Assembly (NCBI GenBank): GCA_017650045.1
Contig: JAGCFP010000086.1
Span: 1-56,347 of the forward strand
Direction: 5' to 3'
Length of the DNA stretch: 56,347 nt
Source: Bacteroidaceae bacterium
Lineage (GTDB): Bacteria > Bacteroidota > Bacteroidia > Bacteroidales > Bacteroidaceae
The notes beneath the pieces are model-generated. The model saw only the letters and a list, made by a program, of their open reading frames with translations. It searched no databases and was not told the DNA's origin. Position 1 is the stretch's first letter, and each line of letters begins with the position of its first letter. The position numbers and the translations under genes are program-made. Of this stretch, positions 1 to 9,291 are shown one piece after another.

Positions 1-3
1 TAT

Positions 4-117
4 TCAGGTGGCTATTGCGGCGGGGTTCCACCTCTTCCCATCCCGAACAGAGAAGTTAAGCCCGCCCACGCCGATGGTACTGCCTTAGCGGGTGGGAGAG
101 TAGGTAGCTGCCGTCTT
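4..117 (+). rRNA. rrf: 5S ribosomal RNA
   Basis: About 114 nt with the conserved 5S core: the CCGAACAGAGAAGTTAAGC segment near 43-61, the GATGGTACTGC loop region near 73-83 and the GGGAGAGTAGGT segment near 94-105. The ends are approximate and judged from the terminal helix. It sits at the window edge, so the 23S gene should lie just upstream. It is followed directly by a terminator and no tRNA follows it. Confidence 0.95.
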
Positions 118-123
118 GCGAGA

Positions 124-160
124 GCGGGTGGATTCCAATGGAAGTCCACCCGCCTTTTTT
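124..160 (+). terminator. Rho-independent terminator of the rRNA operon
   Basis: Perfect inverted repeat GCGGGTGGA (124-132) / TCCACCCGC (145-153), with a further small stem TTCC/GGAA inside, followed by a T-run at 155-160. It lies immediately after the 5S gene, as expected for the end of an rrn transcript. Confidence 0.92.
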
Positions 161-244
161 GTACATAAATGAACGATTCAAACAATTTGATTCCTTAATT
201 TTGCAAATATGTTAGATATTGAGGCAAAAAAGTAAACGATTTGT

Positions 245-274
245 TTGTTACATGCAATTTATTTGATAACTTTG
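245..274 (+). promoter_or_regulatory. Predicted promoter of the leu operon
   Basis: Bacteroidetes-type promoter: -7 box TAACTTTG at 267-274 with TTG (245-247) 19 nt upstream as the -33 element. Transcription would begin near 280, just ahead of the leader ORF. The 84 nt between the 5S terminator and this promoter show nothing I can name. Confidence 0.6.
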
Positions 275-296
275 CAGCGGTTTTTGAAATTGAATT

Positions 297-365
297 ATGA
301 ATAGATCATCTATATACAGCAACCTACTATTGGGTATTATTATTCGACTGGCGAATGTTAGTTGA
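297..365 (+). CDS. Leucine/isoleucine leader peptide of the leu operon
   Basis: A 22-codon ORF starting at ATG 297 and ending at TGA 363-365. It contains three consecutive Leu codons (CTA CTA TTG, 324-332), a Gly codon, three consecutive Ile codons (ATT x3, 336-344), then Arg and another Leu (CTG 348). Such runs of regulatory codons directly upstream of a terminator hairpin and leuA are the hallmark of ribosome-mediated attenuation. The stop codon overlaps the proximal arm of the predicted antiterminator (364-371). The ORF was too short to be found by length-based gene calling. Sensing both Leu and Ile fits an operon whose LeuCD and LeuB may serve both leucine and citramalate-derived isoleucine synthesis. 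Translation is inferred from this layout, not shown. Confidence 0.8.
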   Translation: MNRSSIYSNLLLGIIIRLANVS

Positions 366-422
366 AGTGAGTTTGGTGCATAAGTATGTAGATTATGGAT
401 AAAATAGAGCCTTTCTCACTTC
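364..422 (+). promoter_or_regulatory. Predicted antiterminator helix of the leu attenuator
   Basis: GAAGTGAG (364-371) is exactly complementary to CTCACTTC (415-422). The distal arm is also the 5' side of the terminator stem (408-420), so the two helices exclude each other. A ribosome stalled on the Leu or Ile codons (324-344) leaves 364-371 free and antitermination can form. A ribosome reaching the stop codon at 363-365 covers 364-371 and lets the terminator fold. The pairing is seen in the sequence; the mechanism is inferred from classical attenuators. Confidence 0.65.
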
Positions 423-440
423 TTAGTGTGAAAGGCTTTT
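408..440 (+). terminator. Attenuator terminator upstream of leuA
   Basis: Stem AGCCTTTC-TCACT (408-420) / AGTG-T-GAAAGGCT (425-437): 12 pairs with one T-T mismatch and a four-base loop, followed by TTTT and an A/T-rich stretch. It lies 29 nt before the leuA start and after the leader ORF, the position expected for a transcription attenuator. Confidence 0.85.
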
Positions 441-468
441 AATTTGAAAGTAATATATATTTAAGTAT

Positions 469-1974
469 ATGAGTGAGCGTTTATTTATTTTCGACACCAC
501 TTTACGTGATGGAGAACAAGTCCCAGGTTGTCAATTGAATACTGTGGAAAAGATTCAAGTTGCAAAGCAACTCGAGTCTTTGGGTGTAGATGTGATTGAA
601 GCAGGATTCCCTATTTCCAGTCCTGGTGATTTTAATTCTGTCATAGAAATATCGAAGGCTGTGACTTGGCCAACTATCTGTGCATTGACTCGTGCCGTTC
701 AAAAAGATATAGATGTGGCTGTGGACTCATTGAAATATGCCAAACGGAAACGTATCCATACGGGAATTGGTACCAGTGATTCACATATTAAATATAAGTT
801 CAATTCTAATCGCGAAGAAATCATCGAACGTGCAGTAGCTGCAGTGAAATATGCCAGAAAGTATGTCGATGATGTGGAATTTTATGCAGAAGATGCAGGA
901 AGAACAGATAATGAATACCTGGCACGTGTGGTTGAAGCAGTAGTGAAGGCTGGGGCAACAGTTGTGAATATCCCAGATACAACAGGTTATTGTCTTCCAC
1001 AAGAATATTACGAAAAAATCAAATATCTCAAAGAACATGTAGATGGCATAGATAATGCGATTATTTCTACACATTGTCATAACGATTTAGGAATGGCCAC
1101 AGCCAATACATTAAATGGTGTTTTGGCAGGTGCCCGTCAAGTGGAGGTCACCATCAATGGTATAGGTGAACGTGCTGGAAATACATCTCTTGAAGAGATT
1201 GCCATGATTTTGAAATGCCATAAGTATTTGAATATCGATACCAATATTAATACAACCAAGATCTACCCAGTCAGTAGGTTGGTCAGCAGCTTGATGAATA
1301 TGCCTGTTCAGCCGAATAAAGCTGTGGTTGGTAGAAACGCTTTTGCTCATTCCAGCGGTATTCATCAAGATGGAGTGTTGAAGAACGTGAAGACATATGA
1401 AATCATGGATCCGAAGGATGTAGGTCTGGATGAAAACTCCATTGTACTTACAGCTAGAAGCGGAAGAGCTGCGTTGAAGTACCGACTGAGTGTTCTTGGA
1501 GTTAATGTCGATGATGAAGATAAAGTTGACAATATCTATCAGGCATTCTTGCGTCTTGCCGACCAGAAGAAAGAGGTTACCGACGATGACATCTTGATGT
1601 TGGCAGGAGCTGATCGTACAGCATCACATTCCATCAAACTTGATTATCTGCAAGTGACTACAGGTAAGGGAGTAAGGAGTGTTGCCAGCATCGGACTTGA
1701 TATTTCCAATCAGAAATTTGAAGCAGCTGCTACAGGTAATGGTCCAGTGGATGCTGCAATCAAAGCTCTGAAGAAGATTATCATGAAGCAGATGACGCTG
1801 AAGGAGTTTACCATCCAAGCCATCAGCAAGGGTAGTGATGATGTTGGTAAGGTGCACATGCAGGTTGAATACGACGGTAGTCTCTACTATGGATTTGGGG
1901 CTAATACCGATATCGTTACTGCATCTGTTGAAGCCTACATCGATTGTATCAATAAGTTCAGAATCAGAGAATAA
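469..1974 (+). CDS. leuA: 2-isopropylmalate synthase
   Basis: Catalyses the first committed step of leucine synthesis, condensing acetyl-CoA with 2-oxoisovalerate in the cytoplasm. The N-terminal HMGL-like TIM barrel carries [12 protein letters not shown] (about residues 9-20) and the metal-binding HCHNDLGMA motif (about 202-210). The C-terminal third, with [12 protein letters not shown] and GNGPVDAAI, is the LeuA dimer/allosteric domain used for leucine feedback inhibition. At 501 residues it has the usual length of the short bacterial LeuA. It is the first gene after the attenuator and lies 11 nt ahead of leuC, so it is the head of the operon. Confidence 0.95.
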   Translation: MSERLFIFDTTLRDGEQVPGCQLNTVEKIQVAKQLESLGVDVIEAGFPISSPGDFNSVIEISKAVTWPTICALTRAVQKDIDVAVDSLKYAKRKRIHTGIGTSDSHIKYKFNSNREEIIERAVAAVKYARKYVDDVEFYAEDAGRTDNEYLARVVEAVVKAGATVVNIPDTTGYCLPQEYYEKIKYLKEHVDGIDNAIISTHCHNDLGMATANTLNGVLAGARQVEVTINGIGERAGNTSLEEIAMILKCHKYLNIDTNINTTKIYPVSRLVSSLMNMPVQPNKAVVGRNAFAHSSGIHQDGVLKNVKTYEIMDPKDVGLDENSIVLTARSGRAALKYRLSVLGVNVDDEDKVDNIYQAFLRLADQKKEVTDDDILMLAGADRTASHSIKLDYLQVTTGKGVRSVASIGLDISNQKFEAAATGNGPVDAAIKALKKIIMKQMTLKEFTIQAISKGSDDVGKVHMQVEYDGSLYYGFGANTDIVTASVEAYIDCINKFRIRE

Positions 1975-1985
1975 GAATATATACG

Positions 1986-3380
1986 ATGAATACATTATTT
2001 GACAAAATCTGGGATGCTCACATCGTACAAAAAGTTGAAGATGGTCCCACACAACTCTACATTGACAGACTCTATTGTCATGAAGTTACTTCTCCTCAGG
2101 CTTTTGCAGGAATGCGAAGTAGGGGATTGAAATGTTTCCGTCCGGAACAGATTTTCTGTATGCCCGATCATAATACACCAACGCATGATCAGGATAAGCC
2201 TATTGAAGACCCTGTTTCAAAGAATCAGGTAGATATCTTAGAGAAGAATGCTGCTGATTTTGGTCTGACTCATTTCGGAATGAATACTCCAAAGAATGGA
2301 ATCATTCATGTGGTAGGACCAGAAAGAGGACTTAGCCTTCCTGGTATGACCATAGTCTGTGGTGATTCCCACACCTCCACCCATGGAGCGATGGGAGCTG
2401 TGGCTTTTGGTATTGGTACCAGTGAGGTAGAAATGGTTATGGCTTCGCAGTGTATCTTGCAGCAGAAACCTAAATCCATGCGTATCAGCGTACAAGGAAA
2501 ATTGGGTAAGGGTGTGACAGCTAAAGACGTAGCCCTTTATCTGATGTCTAAAATCTCTACTTCGGGAGCCACAGGCTATTTCATCGAATATGCAGGAGAG
2601 GTGGTACGAGATATGAGTATGGAAGGTCGACTGACTTTGTGCAACCTCTCCATTGAGATGGGTGCACGTGGAGGTTTCATTGCCCCTGATGAGAAGACTT
2701 TCGAATATGTGAAAGGTCGCGAATATGCTCCTAAGGGTGAAGATTGGGAGCAGCATGTGGCATACTGGAAGACGTTGAAGAGCGGGGAAGATGCTGTATT
2801 CGACAAGGAATTGCAGTTTGATGGTGCAGATATAGAACCCATGGTGACTTATGGCACCAATCCTGGCATGGGTATGGGTATTACTCAGAGCATTCCTACT
2901 ACTGAAGGTATGGGTGAAGCTGCCAAGGCATCATTTACCAAGTCGCTGAACTATATGGGTTTCCTTCCTGGTGATAAATTGCTTGGTAAAAAGATTGACT
3001 ATGTTTTCCTTGGTGCTTGTACCAATGGAAGAATCGAGGATTTCCGGGCTTTTGCCTCATTGGTAAATGGCAAGAAGAAAGCAGAAAGTGTTATCGCATG
3101 GCTCGTACCAGGTTCATGGATGGTAGATCAGCAGATTCGTGAAGAAGGTCTTGATAAGGTGCTTGCAGACGCTGGTTTTGAAATCCGTCAGCCAGGGTGC
3201 TCAGCTTGCTTAGCCATGAATGATGACAAGGTTCCTGCAGGGAAATATGCCGTATCTACCAGCAATCGAAACTTTGAAGGTCGCCAAGGCCCAGGTGCCA
3301 GAACCATCCTTGCCAGTCCGCTTGTGGCAGCGGCTGCAGCTATTACGGGTGAAATAACAGATCCAAGAACTTTAATGTAA
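1986..3380 (+). CDS. leuC: 3-isopropylmalate dehydratase, large subunit
   Basis: Aconitase-family large subunit. With LeuD it isomerises 2- to 3-isopropylmalate, and in other bacteria the same enzyme also acts on citramalate. The 464 residues match LeuC in length. Visible features are the [13 protein letters not shown] motif (about residues 133-145) and three cysteines for a [4Fe-4S] cluster, one in the GACTNGR segment and two in PGCSACLAM. Start ATG 1986 follows leuA by 11 nt, and leuD follows after 8 nt, which fits co-transcription and assembly of the heterodimer. Confidence 0.96.
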   Translation: MNTLFDKIWDAHIVQKVEDGPTQLYIDRLYCHEVTSPQAFAGMRSRGLKCFRPEQIFCMPDHNTPTHDQDKPIEDPVSKNQVDILEKNAADFGLTHFGMNTPKNGIIHVVGPERGLSLPGMTIVCGDSHTSTHGAMGAVAFGIGTSEVEMVMASQCILQQKPKSMRISVQGKLGKGVTAKDVALYLMSKISTSGATGYFIEYAGEVVRDMSMEGRLTLCNLSIEMGARGGFIAPDEKTFEYVKGREYAPKGEDWEQHVAYWKTLKSGEDAVFDKELQFDGADIEPMVTYGTNPGMGMGITQSIPTTEGMGEAAKASFTKSLNYMGFLPGDKLLGKKIDYVFLGACTNGRIEDFRAFASLVNGKKKAESVIAWLVPGSWMVDQQIREEGLDKVLADAGFEIRQPGCSACLAMNDDKVPAGKYAVSTSNRNFEGRQGPGARTILASPLVAAAAAITGEITDPRTLM

Positions 3381-3388
3381 TTCAGCAC

Positions 3389-3982
3389 ATGAAACAGAAA
3401 TTCGATATTATAACCAGCACTTGTGTTCCTCTTCCTTTGGAGAATGTGGATACAGACCAGATCATTCCCGCACGTTTCCTGAAAGCTACGGATAAGAAAG
3501 GATTTGGTGACAATCTCTTCCGTGATTGGCGTTATGACAAACAGGGTAATCCCATCAAGGATTTCGTTCTCAATGACCCAACTTATGGCGGAGTAGTACT
3601 TGTGGCAGGTAAGAACTTTGGCAGTGGCAGTAGTCGTGAACACGCAGCATGGGCCATTGCTGGCTATGGGTTCAGAGTGGTGGTGAGCAGTTTCTTTGCC
3701 GATATCCATAAGAACAATGAATTAAATAATTTTGTTTTGCCTGTGGTCGTTTCTGAGCCTTTCCTCCAGGGGTTGTTCAACTCAATCTATGCCAATCCGA
3801 AGATGGAGGTGGTAGTTGATCTTCCTAATCAGACGATTACCAATACAGCTACAGGAAAGAGTGAGACCTTCGAAATCAATGCCTATAAGAAGCATTGCTT
3901 GATGAATGGTTTGGACGATATTGATTTCTTATTGGAAAACAAGGATAAAATAGAAGCTTGGGAGAGTCGACATGGGCATTAA
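3389..3982 (+). CDS. leuD: 3-isopropylmalate dehydratase, small subunit
   Basis: Swivel-domain partner of LeuC. The 197 residues carry the LeuD signatures [13 protein letters not shown] (about residues 19-31) and [13 protein letters not shown] (about 72-84), which form the substrate-binding face. The 3' end overlaps the next synthase gene by 11 nt (ATGGGCATTAA contains both the start of the synthase and the leuD stop), suggesting translational coupling. Confidence 0.96.
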   Translation: MKQKFDIITSTCVPLPLENVDTDQIIPARFLKATDKKGFGDNLFRDWRYDKQGNPIKDFVLNDPTYGGVVLVAGKNFGSGSSREHAAWAIAGYGFRVVVSSFFADIHKNNELNNFVLPVVVSEPFLQGLFNSIYANPKMEVVVDLPNQTITNTATGKSETFEINAYKKHCLMNGLDDIDFLLENKDKIEAWESRHGH

Positions 3983-5540
3983 TCGTAAGATAGAGTTCAT
4001 GGATACCACTCTCCGTGATGGTGAGCAGACCAACGGAGTATCTTTTGTTCCCCATGAGAAGTTGATGATAGCTCGCCTTTTGCTATCCGACCTTCAGTTG
4101 GACCGCATAGAGGTGGCATCAGCCCGTGTCTCTGAAGGAGAGCATGAGGCGGTACGTCTTATCTGTAACTGGGCAGAGCGTCATGATATGCTTCGTAAGA
4201 TCGAGGTGCTGGGCTTTGTTGATGGTCAGTCCTCTGTGGATTGGATAACTTCTGCTGGGGGCAAGGTGATTAACCTGCTTTGCAAAGGTTCAGAAAAGCA
4301 TTGCACATACCAACTGAAGAAGTCGGTCGAAGAACATCTGGAGGATATCAGAAAGGTCATTGCTTACGCTCATGCGAAAGACATGGATGTAAATGTCTAT
4401 CTGGAGGACTGGAGCAATGGCATTCAAGACTCCCCCGATTATGTCTATCATCTCATGGATGGCCTTCAAGGGCAGGGCATCAAACGTTTCATGCTCCCTG
4501 ATACCTTGGGTGTGCTGAATCCTATGAATACCATGCGCTATATGCGTGACATAGTGAGTCGCTATACAGATGCCCACTTTGATTTCCACGGACATAATGA
4601 CTATGATTTGGCTGTCAGCAATTCCTTGGCAGCTGTTCAGGCAGGATGTTCAGGACTGCATGTCACCATCAACGGCTTGGGAGAGCGTGCAGGAAATGCT
4701 CCACTTGCCAGCGTACAGGCAGGACTGAAAGACCAGATGGGTATAGAAACCAACATCGTGGAAAGCCAGCTCTATCGTGCCAGCCTCTTGGTCTCATCCT
4801 ATTCAGGCATTGCCATTGCCCCTAATAAACCCATTGTGGGTGAGAGTGTTTTCACGCAGGTAGCTGGAGTGCATGCCGATGGGGATAATAAGAAGAACCT
4901 CTATTGTAATAATCTTCTGCCAGAGCGCTTTGGTCGTAGGCGTGAGTATGCTTTGGGAAAGAACAGTGGTAAGGCCAATATCCGCAAGAACTTAGAGGAT
5001 CTGGGATTAGACCTTGATGAAGCCACCATGCGTAAGGTGACAGACCGTATCATTGAACTGGGTGATAAGAAAGAGACTGTTTCTCAAGAAGACCTACCTT
5101 ATATCGTTGCAGATGTGCTGAAGCATAATGTGGTGGTCGAGAAGGTGAAGCTGAAGAGCTATTTCGTGAATCTGGCACATGGCTTGAAACCTATGGCTAC
5201 ACTGAAGATTGAGATCAACGGACAGGAGTATGAAGAGAGCAGTAGTGGTGATGGTCAGTATGATGCTTTTGTGCGAGCCTTGCGCAATGTGTATAAAAGA
5301 ACACTGAACCGCAAGTTCCCTATGTTGACCAATTATGTGGTAAGCATTCCTCCTGGTGGTCGTACAGATGCCTTGGTGCAGACGGTCATCTCCTGGAGTT
5401 TTGCTGGGAGAGAGTTCCGTACTCGTGGCTTGGATGCTGACCAGACTGAAGCTGCTATCAAAGCTACAGTCAAGATGCTCAATATGATTGAGGATGACTT
5501 TACTAACCCAGAAAATATGTACCATGATGGAGAAGTGTAA
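3972..5540 (+). CDS. cimA: Second LeuA-family synthase, probable citramalate synthase
   Basis: A 522-residue homologue of LeuA, clearly different from the leuA product upstream. It has the HMGL-like barrel with [15 protein letters not shown] (about residues 10-24), HGHNDYDLA and [10 protein letters not shown], and a C-terminal LeuA-type regulatory domain (about 390-520, including [11 protein letters not shown]). LeuA relatives use 2-oxoisovalerate, pyruvate (citramalate synthase) or 2-oxoglutarate. The operon leuACD-this-leuB and the Ile codons in the leader favour citramalate synthase, which makes 2-oxobutyrate for isoleucine with LeuCD and LeuB. A second isopropylmalate synthase remains possible, because substrate specificity cannot be read with certainty here. 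Confidence 0.72.
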   Translation: MGINRKIEFMDTTLRDGEQTNGVSFVPHEKLMIARLLLSDLQLDRIEVASARVSEGEHEAVRLICNWAERHDMLRKIEVLGFVDGQSSVDWITSAGGKVINLLCKGSEKHCTYQLKKSVEEHLEDIRKVIAYAHAKDMDVNVYLEDWSNGIQDSPDYVYHLMDGLQGQGIKRFMLPDTLGVLNPMNTMRYMRDIVSRYTDAHFDFHGHNDYDLAVSNSLAAVQAGCSGLHVTINGLGERAGNAPLASVQAGLKDQMGIETNIVESQLYRASLLVSSYSGIAIAPNKPIVGESVFTQVAGVHADGDNKKNLYCNNLLPERFGRRREYALGKNSGKANIRKNLEDLGLDLDEATMRKVTDRIIELGDKKETVSQEDLPYIVADVLKHNVVVEKVKLKSYFVNLAHGLKPMATLKIEINGQEYEESSSGDGQYDAFVRALRNVYKRTLNRKFPMLTNYVVSIPPGGRTDALVQTVISWSFAGREFRTRGLDADQTEAAIKATVKMLNMIEDDFTNPENMYHDGEV

Positions 5541-5748
5541 ATTGAAACAGAAAGCCTGGTTGCGCTATCTCATTGTCTTTTTGGTGGCATTGTTTCTGGT
5601 GGTTGGATGGTTCCGCTTTGGGCCAAATAATGATCCAGAAGGCAGTAATCTGTTGGTGAATAGCGTGTTGGCAGCTATCCTGACGCTGATTTATGTAGTG
5701 ATTGAGAAACTTGTCTGCAGAATCAGTAAACATAAGGAAGAGAAATAA
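5524..5748 (+). CDS. Small two-helix membrane protein within the leu operon
   Basis: I do not recognise this protein. From ATG 5524 it is 74 residues: a short basic N-terminus, a hydrophobic helix at about 12-29, a polar loop with GPNNDPEGSN, a second helix at about 42-62, and a Lys-rich tail ending KHKEEK. This is a typical two-TM inner-membrane topology. The frame is open further upstream to ATG 5488, but that would place more of it inside the synthase gene; from 5524 the overlap is 17 nt. It lies 21 nt before leuB on the same strand, so it should be co-transcribed. The coding call rests on the clean TM pattern and the tight fit between two genes. Confidence 0.6.
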   Translation: MMEKCKLKQKAWLRYLIVFLVALFLVVGWFRFGPNNDPEGSNLLVNSVLAAILTLIYVVIEKLVCRISKHKEEK

Positions 5749-5769
5749 CAATTAATATCAATATAAAAA

Positions 5770-6831
5770 ATGGATTTTAAAATTGCAGTTTTACCAGGTG
5801 ATGGTATTGGACCTGAGATTTCTAAGGTGGGTGTCGATGTGATGACAGCCGTGTGTGAGAAGTTTGGTCACAAAGTGACTTACGAGTATGCTATCTGTGG
5901 AGCCGATGCCATTGATAAGGTGGGCGACCCATTTCCAGAGGAGACTTTCCAGGCATGTCTGCGTGCCGATGCCGTGCTTTTCTCTGCTGTAGGCGACCCA
6001 AAGTTTGACAATAATCCTACTGCCAAAGTGCGTCCAGAGCAAGGTTTGCTGGCCATGCGTAAGAAACTGGGGCTCTATGCCAATGTCCGTCCTATGCAGA
6101 CTTTCAAGAGCCTGCTGCACAAGTCACCACTCCGTCCTGAATTGGTAGATGGAGCCGACTTCATCACCATCCGTGAGCTTACAGGTGGTATGTATTTCGG
6201 AGAGAAATACCAGGATAATGACAAGGCATACGACACCAACTACTATACCCGTCCTGAGATAGAGCGTATCATCAAGGTAGGGTATGAGTATGCCCGTCGC
6301 CGTAACCATCATCTCACCATTGTAGATAAGGCCAATGTGCTGGCATCTTCCCGTTTGTGGCGACAGATTGGTCAGGAGATGGAGAAAGATTATCCGGATG
6401 TAAAGACCGACTATATGTATGTGGACAATGCCTCCATGCGTATGATTCAGGAACCTAAGTTCTTCGATGTGATTGTAACAGAGAATACCTTTGGTGATAT
6501 CCTTACTGATGAGAGTTCTTGCATCAGTGGTTCCATGGGTCTGCTCCCATCTGCATCTACTGGTGACAGCACGCCTGTCTTTGAGCCTGTACATGGTTCA
6601 TGGCCACAAGCCAAGGGACTGAACATAGCCAACCCATTGGCACAGGTGCTTTCAGATGCCATGTTGTTCGAGTACTTTGGCATGCAGAAAGAAGCCGACC
6701 TTATTCGTGATGCTGTTGATGCTTCTATCGACCAGAATGTACGTACTCCTGACATTCAGGTGGAAGGTGGTGCCAAGTATGGTACCAAGGAAGTTGGTGC
6801 ATGGTTGGTTGAATATATCCAGAAAGCCTAA
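5770..6831 (+). CDS. leuB: 3-isopropylmalate dehydrogenase
   Basis: NAD-dependent oxidative decarboxylase that converts 3-isopropylmalate to 2-oxoisocaproate. The 353 residues show the family N-terminus [12 protein letters not shown], the substrate arginine region ([11 protein letters not shown] and ANVRP), [26 protein letters not shown] with the metal-binding aspartates, and [11 protein letters not shown]. It is the last gene of the operon and is closed by a hairpin terminator shared with the converging recQ. Confidence 0.96.
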   Translation: MDFKIAVLPGDGIGPEISKVGVDVMTAVCEKFGHKVTYEYAICGADAIDKVGDPFPEETFQACLRADAVLFSAVGDPKFDNNPTAKVRPEQGLLAMRKKLGLYANVRPMQTFKSLLHKSPLRPELVDGADFITIRELTGGMYFGEKYQDNDKAYDTNYYTRPEIERIIKVGYEYARRRNHHLTIVDKANVLASSRLWRQIGQEMEKDYPDVKTDYMYVDNASMRMIQEPKFFDVIVTENTFGDILTDESSCISGSMGLLPSASTGDSTPVFEPVHGSWPQAKGLNIANPLAQVLSDAMLFEYFGMQKEADLIRDAVDASIDQNVRTPDIQVEGGAKYGTKEVGAWLVEYIQKA

Positions 6832-6859
6832 TTAAGAGCTTAGAGTTTAGAGATAATAG

Positions 6860-6890
6860 AGGGGATGCTTTCAGTAGTATCCCCTTTATT
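6860..6890 (+). terminator. Terminator between leuB and recQ
   Basis: Ten-pair stem AGGGGATGCT (6860-6869) / AGTATCCCCT (6876-6885) with one G-T pair, followed by TTATT. It lies 28 nt after the leuB stop, and its end touches the stop codon of the convergent recQ. Confidence 0.75.
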
Positions 6891-8715
6891 CTTGTAGTGC
6901 CCACCTTATCAGTGAGGTGAACCGCTCTCCATACTTGCGCTTCTTGTACTCACCCACACCATTGACATTGCCGAATGCCTCTATGGTGGTGGGGTGGAGT
7001 AGTGCCAGTTGCTGAAGGGTTTTATCAGAGAAAACGATGTAAGGAGGCACCATTTCCTCTGCAGCTATCTCTTTACGCAGGTTGCGTAGCAGTTCGAACA
7101 GCTCATCATAGTTTACCGTCTTCTTTAGTATAGAGGTGGTAGGCCTGTCTGTCAAAGGGAGCAGAATGGAGGCCTCTGCTTTCCGCTTCCGCTTAGGCTT
7201 AGGCTCTTCCCGCTGAATCACCACCAGCTGTGCCGTGCTTTTTCCAAAGAGCACATCACTTCCTGCAGCCGTGATCTTAAAGTGGTTATGCTCATTGTAA
7301 GCTATTCCCAGATAACCCAGTTGCACCATCTGCAGAATGTAGTCATTCCAGTCGCGTGAAGGAATATCCCTCCCAGCTCCAAAGGTCTTCAGCTTCGCAT
7401 AGTCATGTGCTATTATCTCCTGATTGAAGTTGCCTCGCAGTATGTCTATCAAGACCGTATTTCCTATCTGTTGCTCAGTGCGATAAACAGCACTCAGAGC
7501 CTTCTGTACGATGACTGTCCCATCAAAGCGGTGGGGAGGGTTCTGGCATACGTCACAATTATGGCAGTCGTGGTCTATGTCTTCTCCAAAGTAAGACAGC
7601 AAGATGCGCCTTCTGCAGATGTCGGCCTCTGCATACTGCTGCATGCGCTTCAGCTTCTCCATGTTGATGCTCTCCTGTCCGCTTTCCTTGGCAAACTCTG
7701 TCAGTGTAATCACATCACTCAGCGAGTAGAACAGCAGGGCTTCACTGGGCATTCCATCACGTCCTGCACGTCCCACTTCCTGATAGTAGCTCTCCAGACT
7801 CTTGGGCATGTTGTAGTGGATAATCCAGCGCACATTGCTCTTGTCTATCCCCATCCCGAAGGCAATGGTGGCACACACCACCTGCACACGGTCATTGATG
7901 AAATCCTCCTGTGCCTTGTCGCGCTGGTTGGCAGTCAGTCCAGCATGATAGATGGTAGCCTTGATACCATGTTGTCGAAGCATCTGGCATACCTTCTCTG
8001 TGTTGCTCCTACTCAGACAATACACGATGCCACTCTCCCCAGTATGACGGGCAATGAAGTTCAGTATGGCAGCATTTTTCTCCTTGCTTCGGTATCCCCT
8101 GCGCACACCCAGTTGGATGTTAGGGCGATCGAAAGAAGAGATAAAGATGCCAGGATCTTCCAGACGCAGTTGTGTCAGAATATCCTCCCTGGTTATCTTG
8201 TCGGCAGTGGCAGTCAGTGCTATGATAGGTACCTTCGGGAACTGCTTTTTCAGCACCCCCAGTTGGGTATATTCAGGACGGAAGTCATGCCCCCACTGTG
8301 AGATGCAGTGCGCTTCATCTACAGCAAAGAGTGAAACCACCGCATCCCTCAGAAACCCCTCCAGTGCAAACATCAGTCGTTCAGGCGAGATATACAGCAG
8401 TTTCAGGGTACCCTGCAGTGCCATGCGTATGATCTGTGAATTCTCTGTTTCCGTATTGTTGCTGTTCAGTGCAGCAGCCATGATGCCGTTGGCCATCAGC
8501 GCCTCCACCTGGTCCTTCATCAGTGAGATCAGGGGTGATACCACTATGGCAGTCCCTTTCATCATCAGAGCAGGCAGTTGGTAGCAGATGCTCTTGCCAC
8601 CACCTGTAGGCATCAGCACCAGTGCATCCTTCCCATGAAGTATATGCGTGATGATTTCCTCCTGCTTAGGGCGGAAGGAGTCAAATCCGAAATATCGCTT
8701 TAGTAGTTCCTGCAT
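6886..8715 (-). CDS. recQ: ATP-dependent DNA helicase RecQ
   Basis: 3'-5' DNA helicase of recombination and repair. Visible motifs are Walker A MPTGGGKSICYQ, motif II DEAHCISQWGHDFRPEY, motif III ALTATAD, motif VI QEVGRAGRDG, a zinc-binding set of four Cys (CRRR...CHNCDVC) and a C-terminal HRDC domain. The open frame extends 11 codons further upstream to a TTG, but a TATCTTCG promoter box lies inside that extension. I therefore start at ATG 8715 (MQELLKRYFGFDSF), giving 609 residues. The gene stands alone and converges on leuB. Confidence 0.94.
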   Translation of the reverse strand: MQELLKRYFGFDSFRPKQEEIITHILHGKDALVLMPTGGGKSICYQLPALMMKGTAIVVSPLISLMKDQVEALMANGIMAAALNSNNTETENSQIIRMALQGTLKLLYISPERLMFALEGFLRDAVVSLFAVDEAHCISQWGHDFRPEYTQLGVLKKQFPKVPIIALTATADKITREDILTQLRLEDPGIFISSFDRPNIQLGVRRGYRSKEKNAAILNFIARHTGESGIVYCLSRSNTEKVCQMLRQHGIKATIYHAGLTANQRDKAQEDFINDRVQVVCATIAFGMGIDKSNVRWIIHYNMPKSLESYYQEVGRAGRDGMPSEALLFYSLSDVITLTEFAKESGQESINMEKLKRMQQYAEADICRRRILLSYFGEDIDHDCHNCDVCQNPPHRFDGTVIVQKALSAVYRTEQQIGNTVLIDILRGNFNQEIIAHDYAKLKTFGAGRDIPSRDWNDYILQMVQLGYLGIAYNEHNHFKITAAGSDVLFGKSTAQLVVIQREEPKPKRKRKAEASILLPLTDRPTTSILKKTVNYDELFELLRNLRKEIAAEEMVPPYIVFSDKTLQQLALLHPTTIEAFGNVNGVGEYKKRKYGERFTSLIRWALQE

Positions 8716-8734
8716 CTCTTCTTTATTTCCACTG

Positions 8735-8766
8735 CGAAGATAGTGCAAGAACAGCTGAAATACAAA
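8735..8766 (-). promoter_or_regulatory. Predicted recQ promoter
   Basis: On the minus strand, -33 TTTG (8766-8763), a 20-nt spacer and TATCTTCG (8742-8735), one mismatch from the TAnnTTTG consensus. It supports the recQ start at 8715 rather than the TTG at 8748. Confidence 0.5.
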
Positions 8767-8840
8767 TAATAAGGTAAATCTTTCCTTACCTATCTTGACA
8801 AATTTGGAAAGAATGATATAATCATTATTTCATCGTTGTG

Positions 8841-9201
8841 ACTGAGCTAAGTCCTAACTAGGACTGAGCTAAGTCAAGGTAGAGAAGGTGTTAAGGCACC
8901 GTAATGACTGAGCTGTATGGTCTACGTACGGATTTCAAACGAAATATGCCTTTAACACCTCACACCTCACCTTTTCTAAGTTAAATCATGATTTACAATA
9001 GTTCCTAAGGGTGAGGTGTTGTTTTGACACCTCACCACTCCTCACCTCTATGCTTCCTACATGCATCATAATTGGTGAGGTGTGGTGAGGAGTGCTCTCT
9101 ATACCTCACCGCTGTAAGTAGATGAGTTCTAGGGTCTTACGCTTGAAGGGTGAGGTGTGAGGTGTTTTTGCATTAATTCATTTAGTTTGTAACTTACAAA
9201 C
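8841..9201. repeat. Non-coding region built of nested inverted and direct repeats
   Basis: The recQ-SGNH gap (8716-9291) holds no convincing ORF. Seen directly: two copies of ACTGAGCTAAGTC (8841-8853, 8863-8875) plus a partial third (8907-8914); hairpin AGTCCT/AGGACT (8850-8865); the 17-mer ACACCTCACACCTCACC (8955-8971) and its exact reverse complement at 9149-9165; hairpin GGTGAGGTGT/ACACCTCACC (9010-9019/9027-9036); further GGTGAGGWGT units at 9074-9093; and palindrome GTTTGTAA-C-TTACAAAC (9185-9201). Function unknown. It could be a REP-like element or the scar of a lost insertion. Confidence 0.7.
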
Positions 9202-9291
9202 AATTAGTTTAACGGCTTTATTCAAGGCGTTTAAAGGCTCCATTCTCTATAGATAAAGGCTGCATTCAGAGCATATTTGATTTCTAATGAT

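Noticed and set aside
164-468. T-box or other riboswitch upstream of leuA
   Set aside because: No T-box motif or aptamer is seen; the leader ORF with Leu/Ile codons and the two alternative helices explain the region.
7405-8301. 298-codon plus-strand frame opposite recQ, with a second at 8054-8584
   Set aside because: Both are antisense to conserved RecQ helicase motifs, and the translations lack domain features.
8955-9165. CRISPR array
   Set aside because: The GGTGAGGTGT units vary in orientation and spacing and there are no spacers of even length between identical direct repeats.
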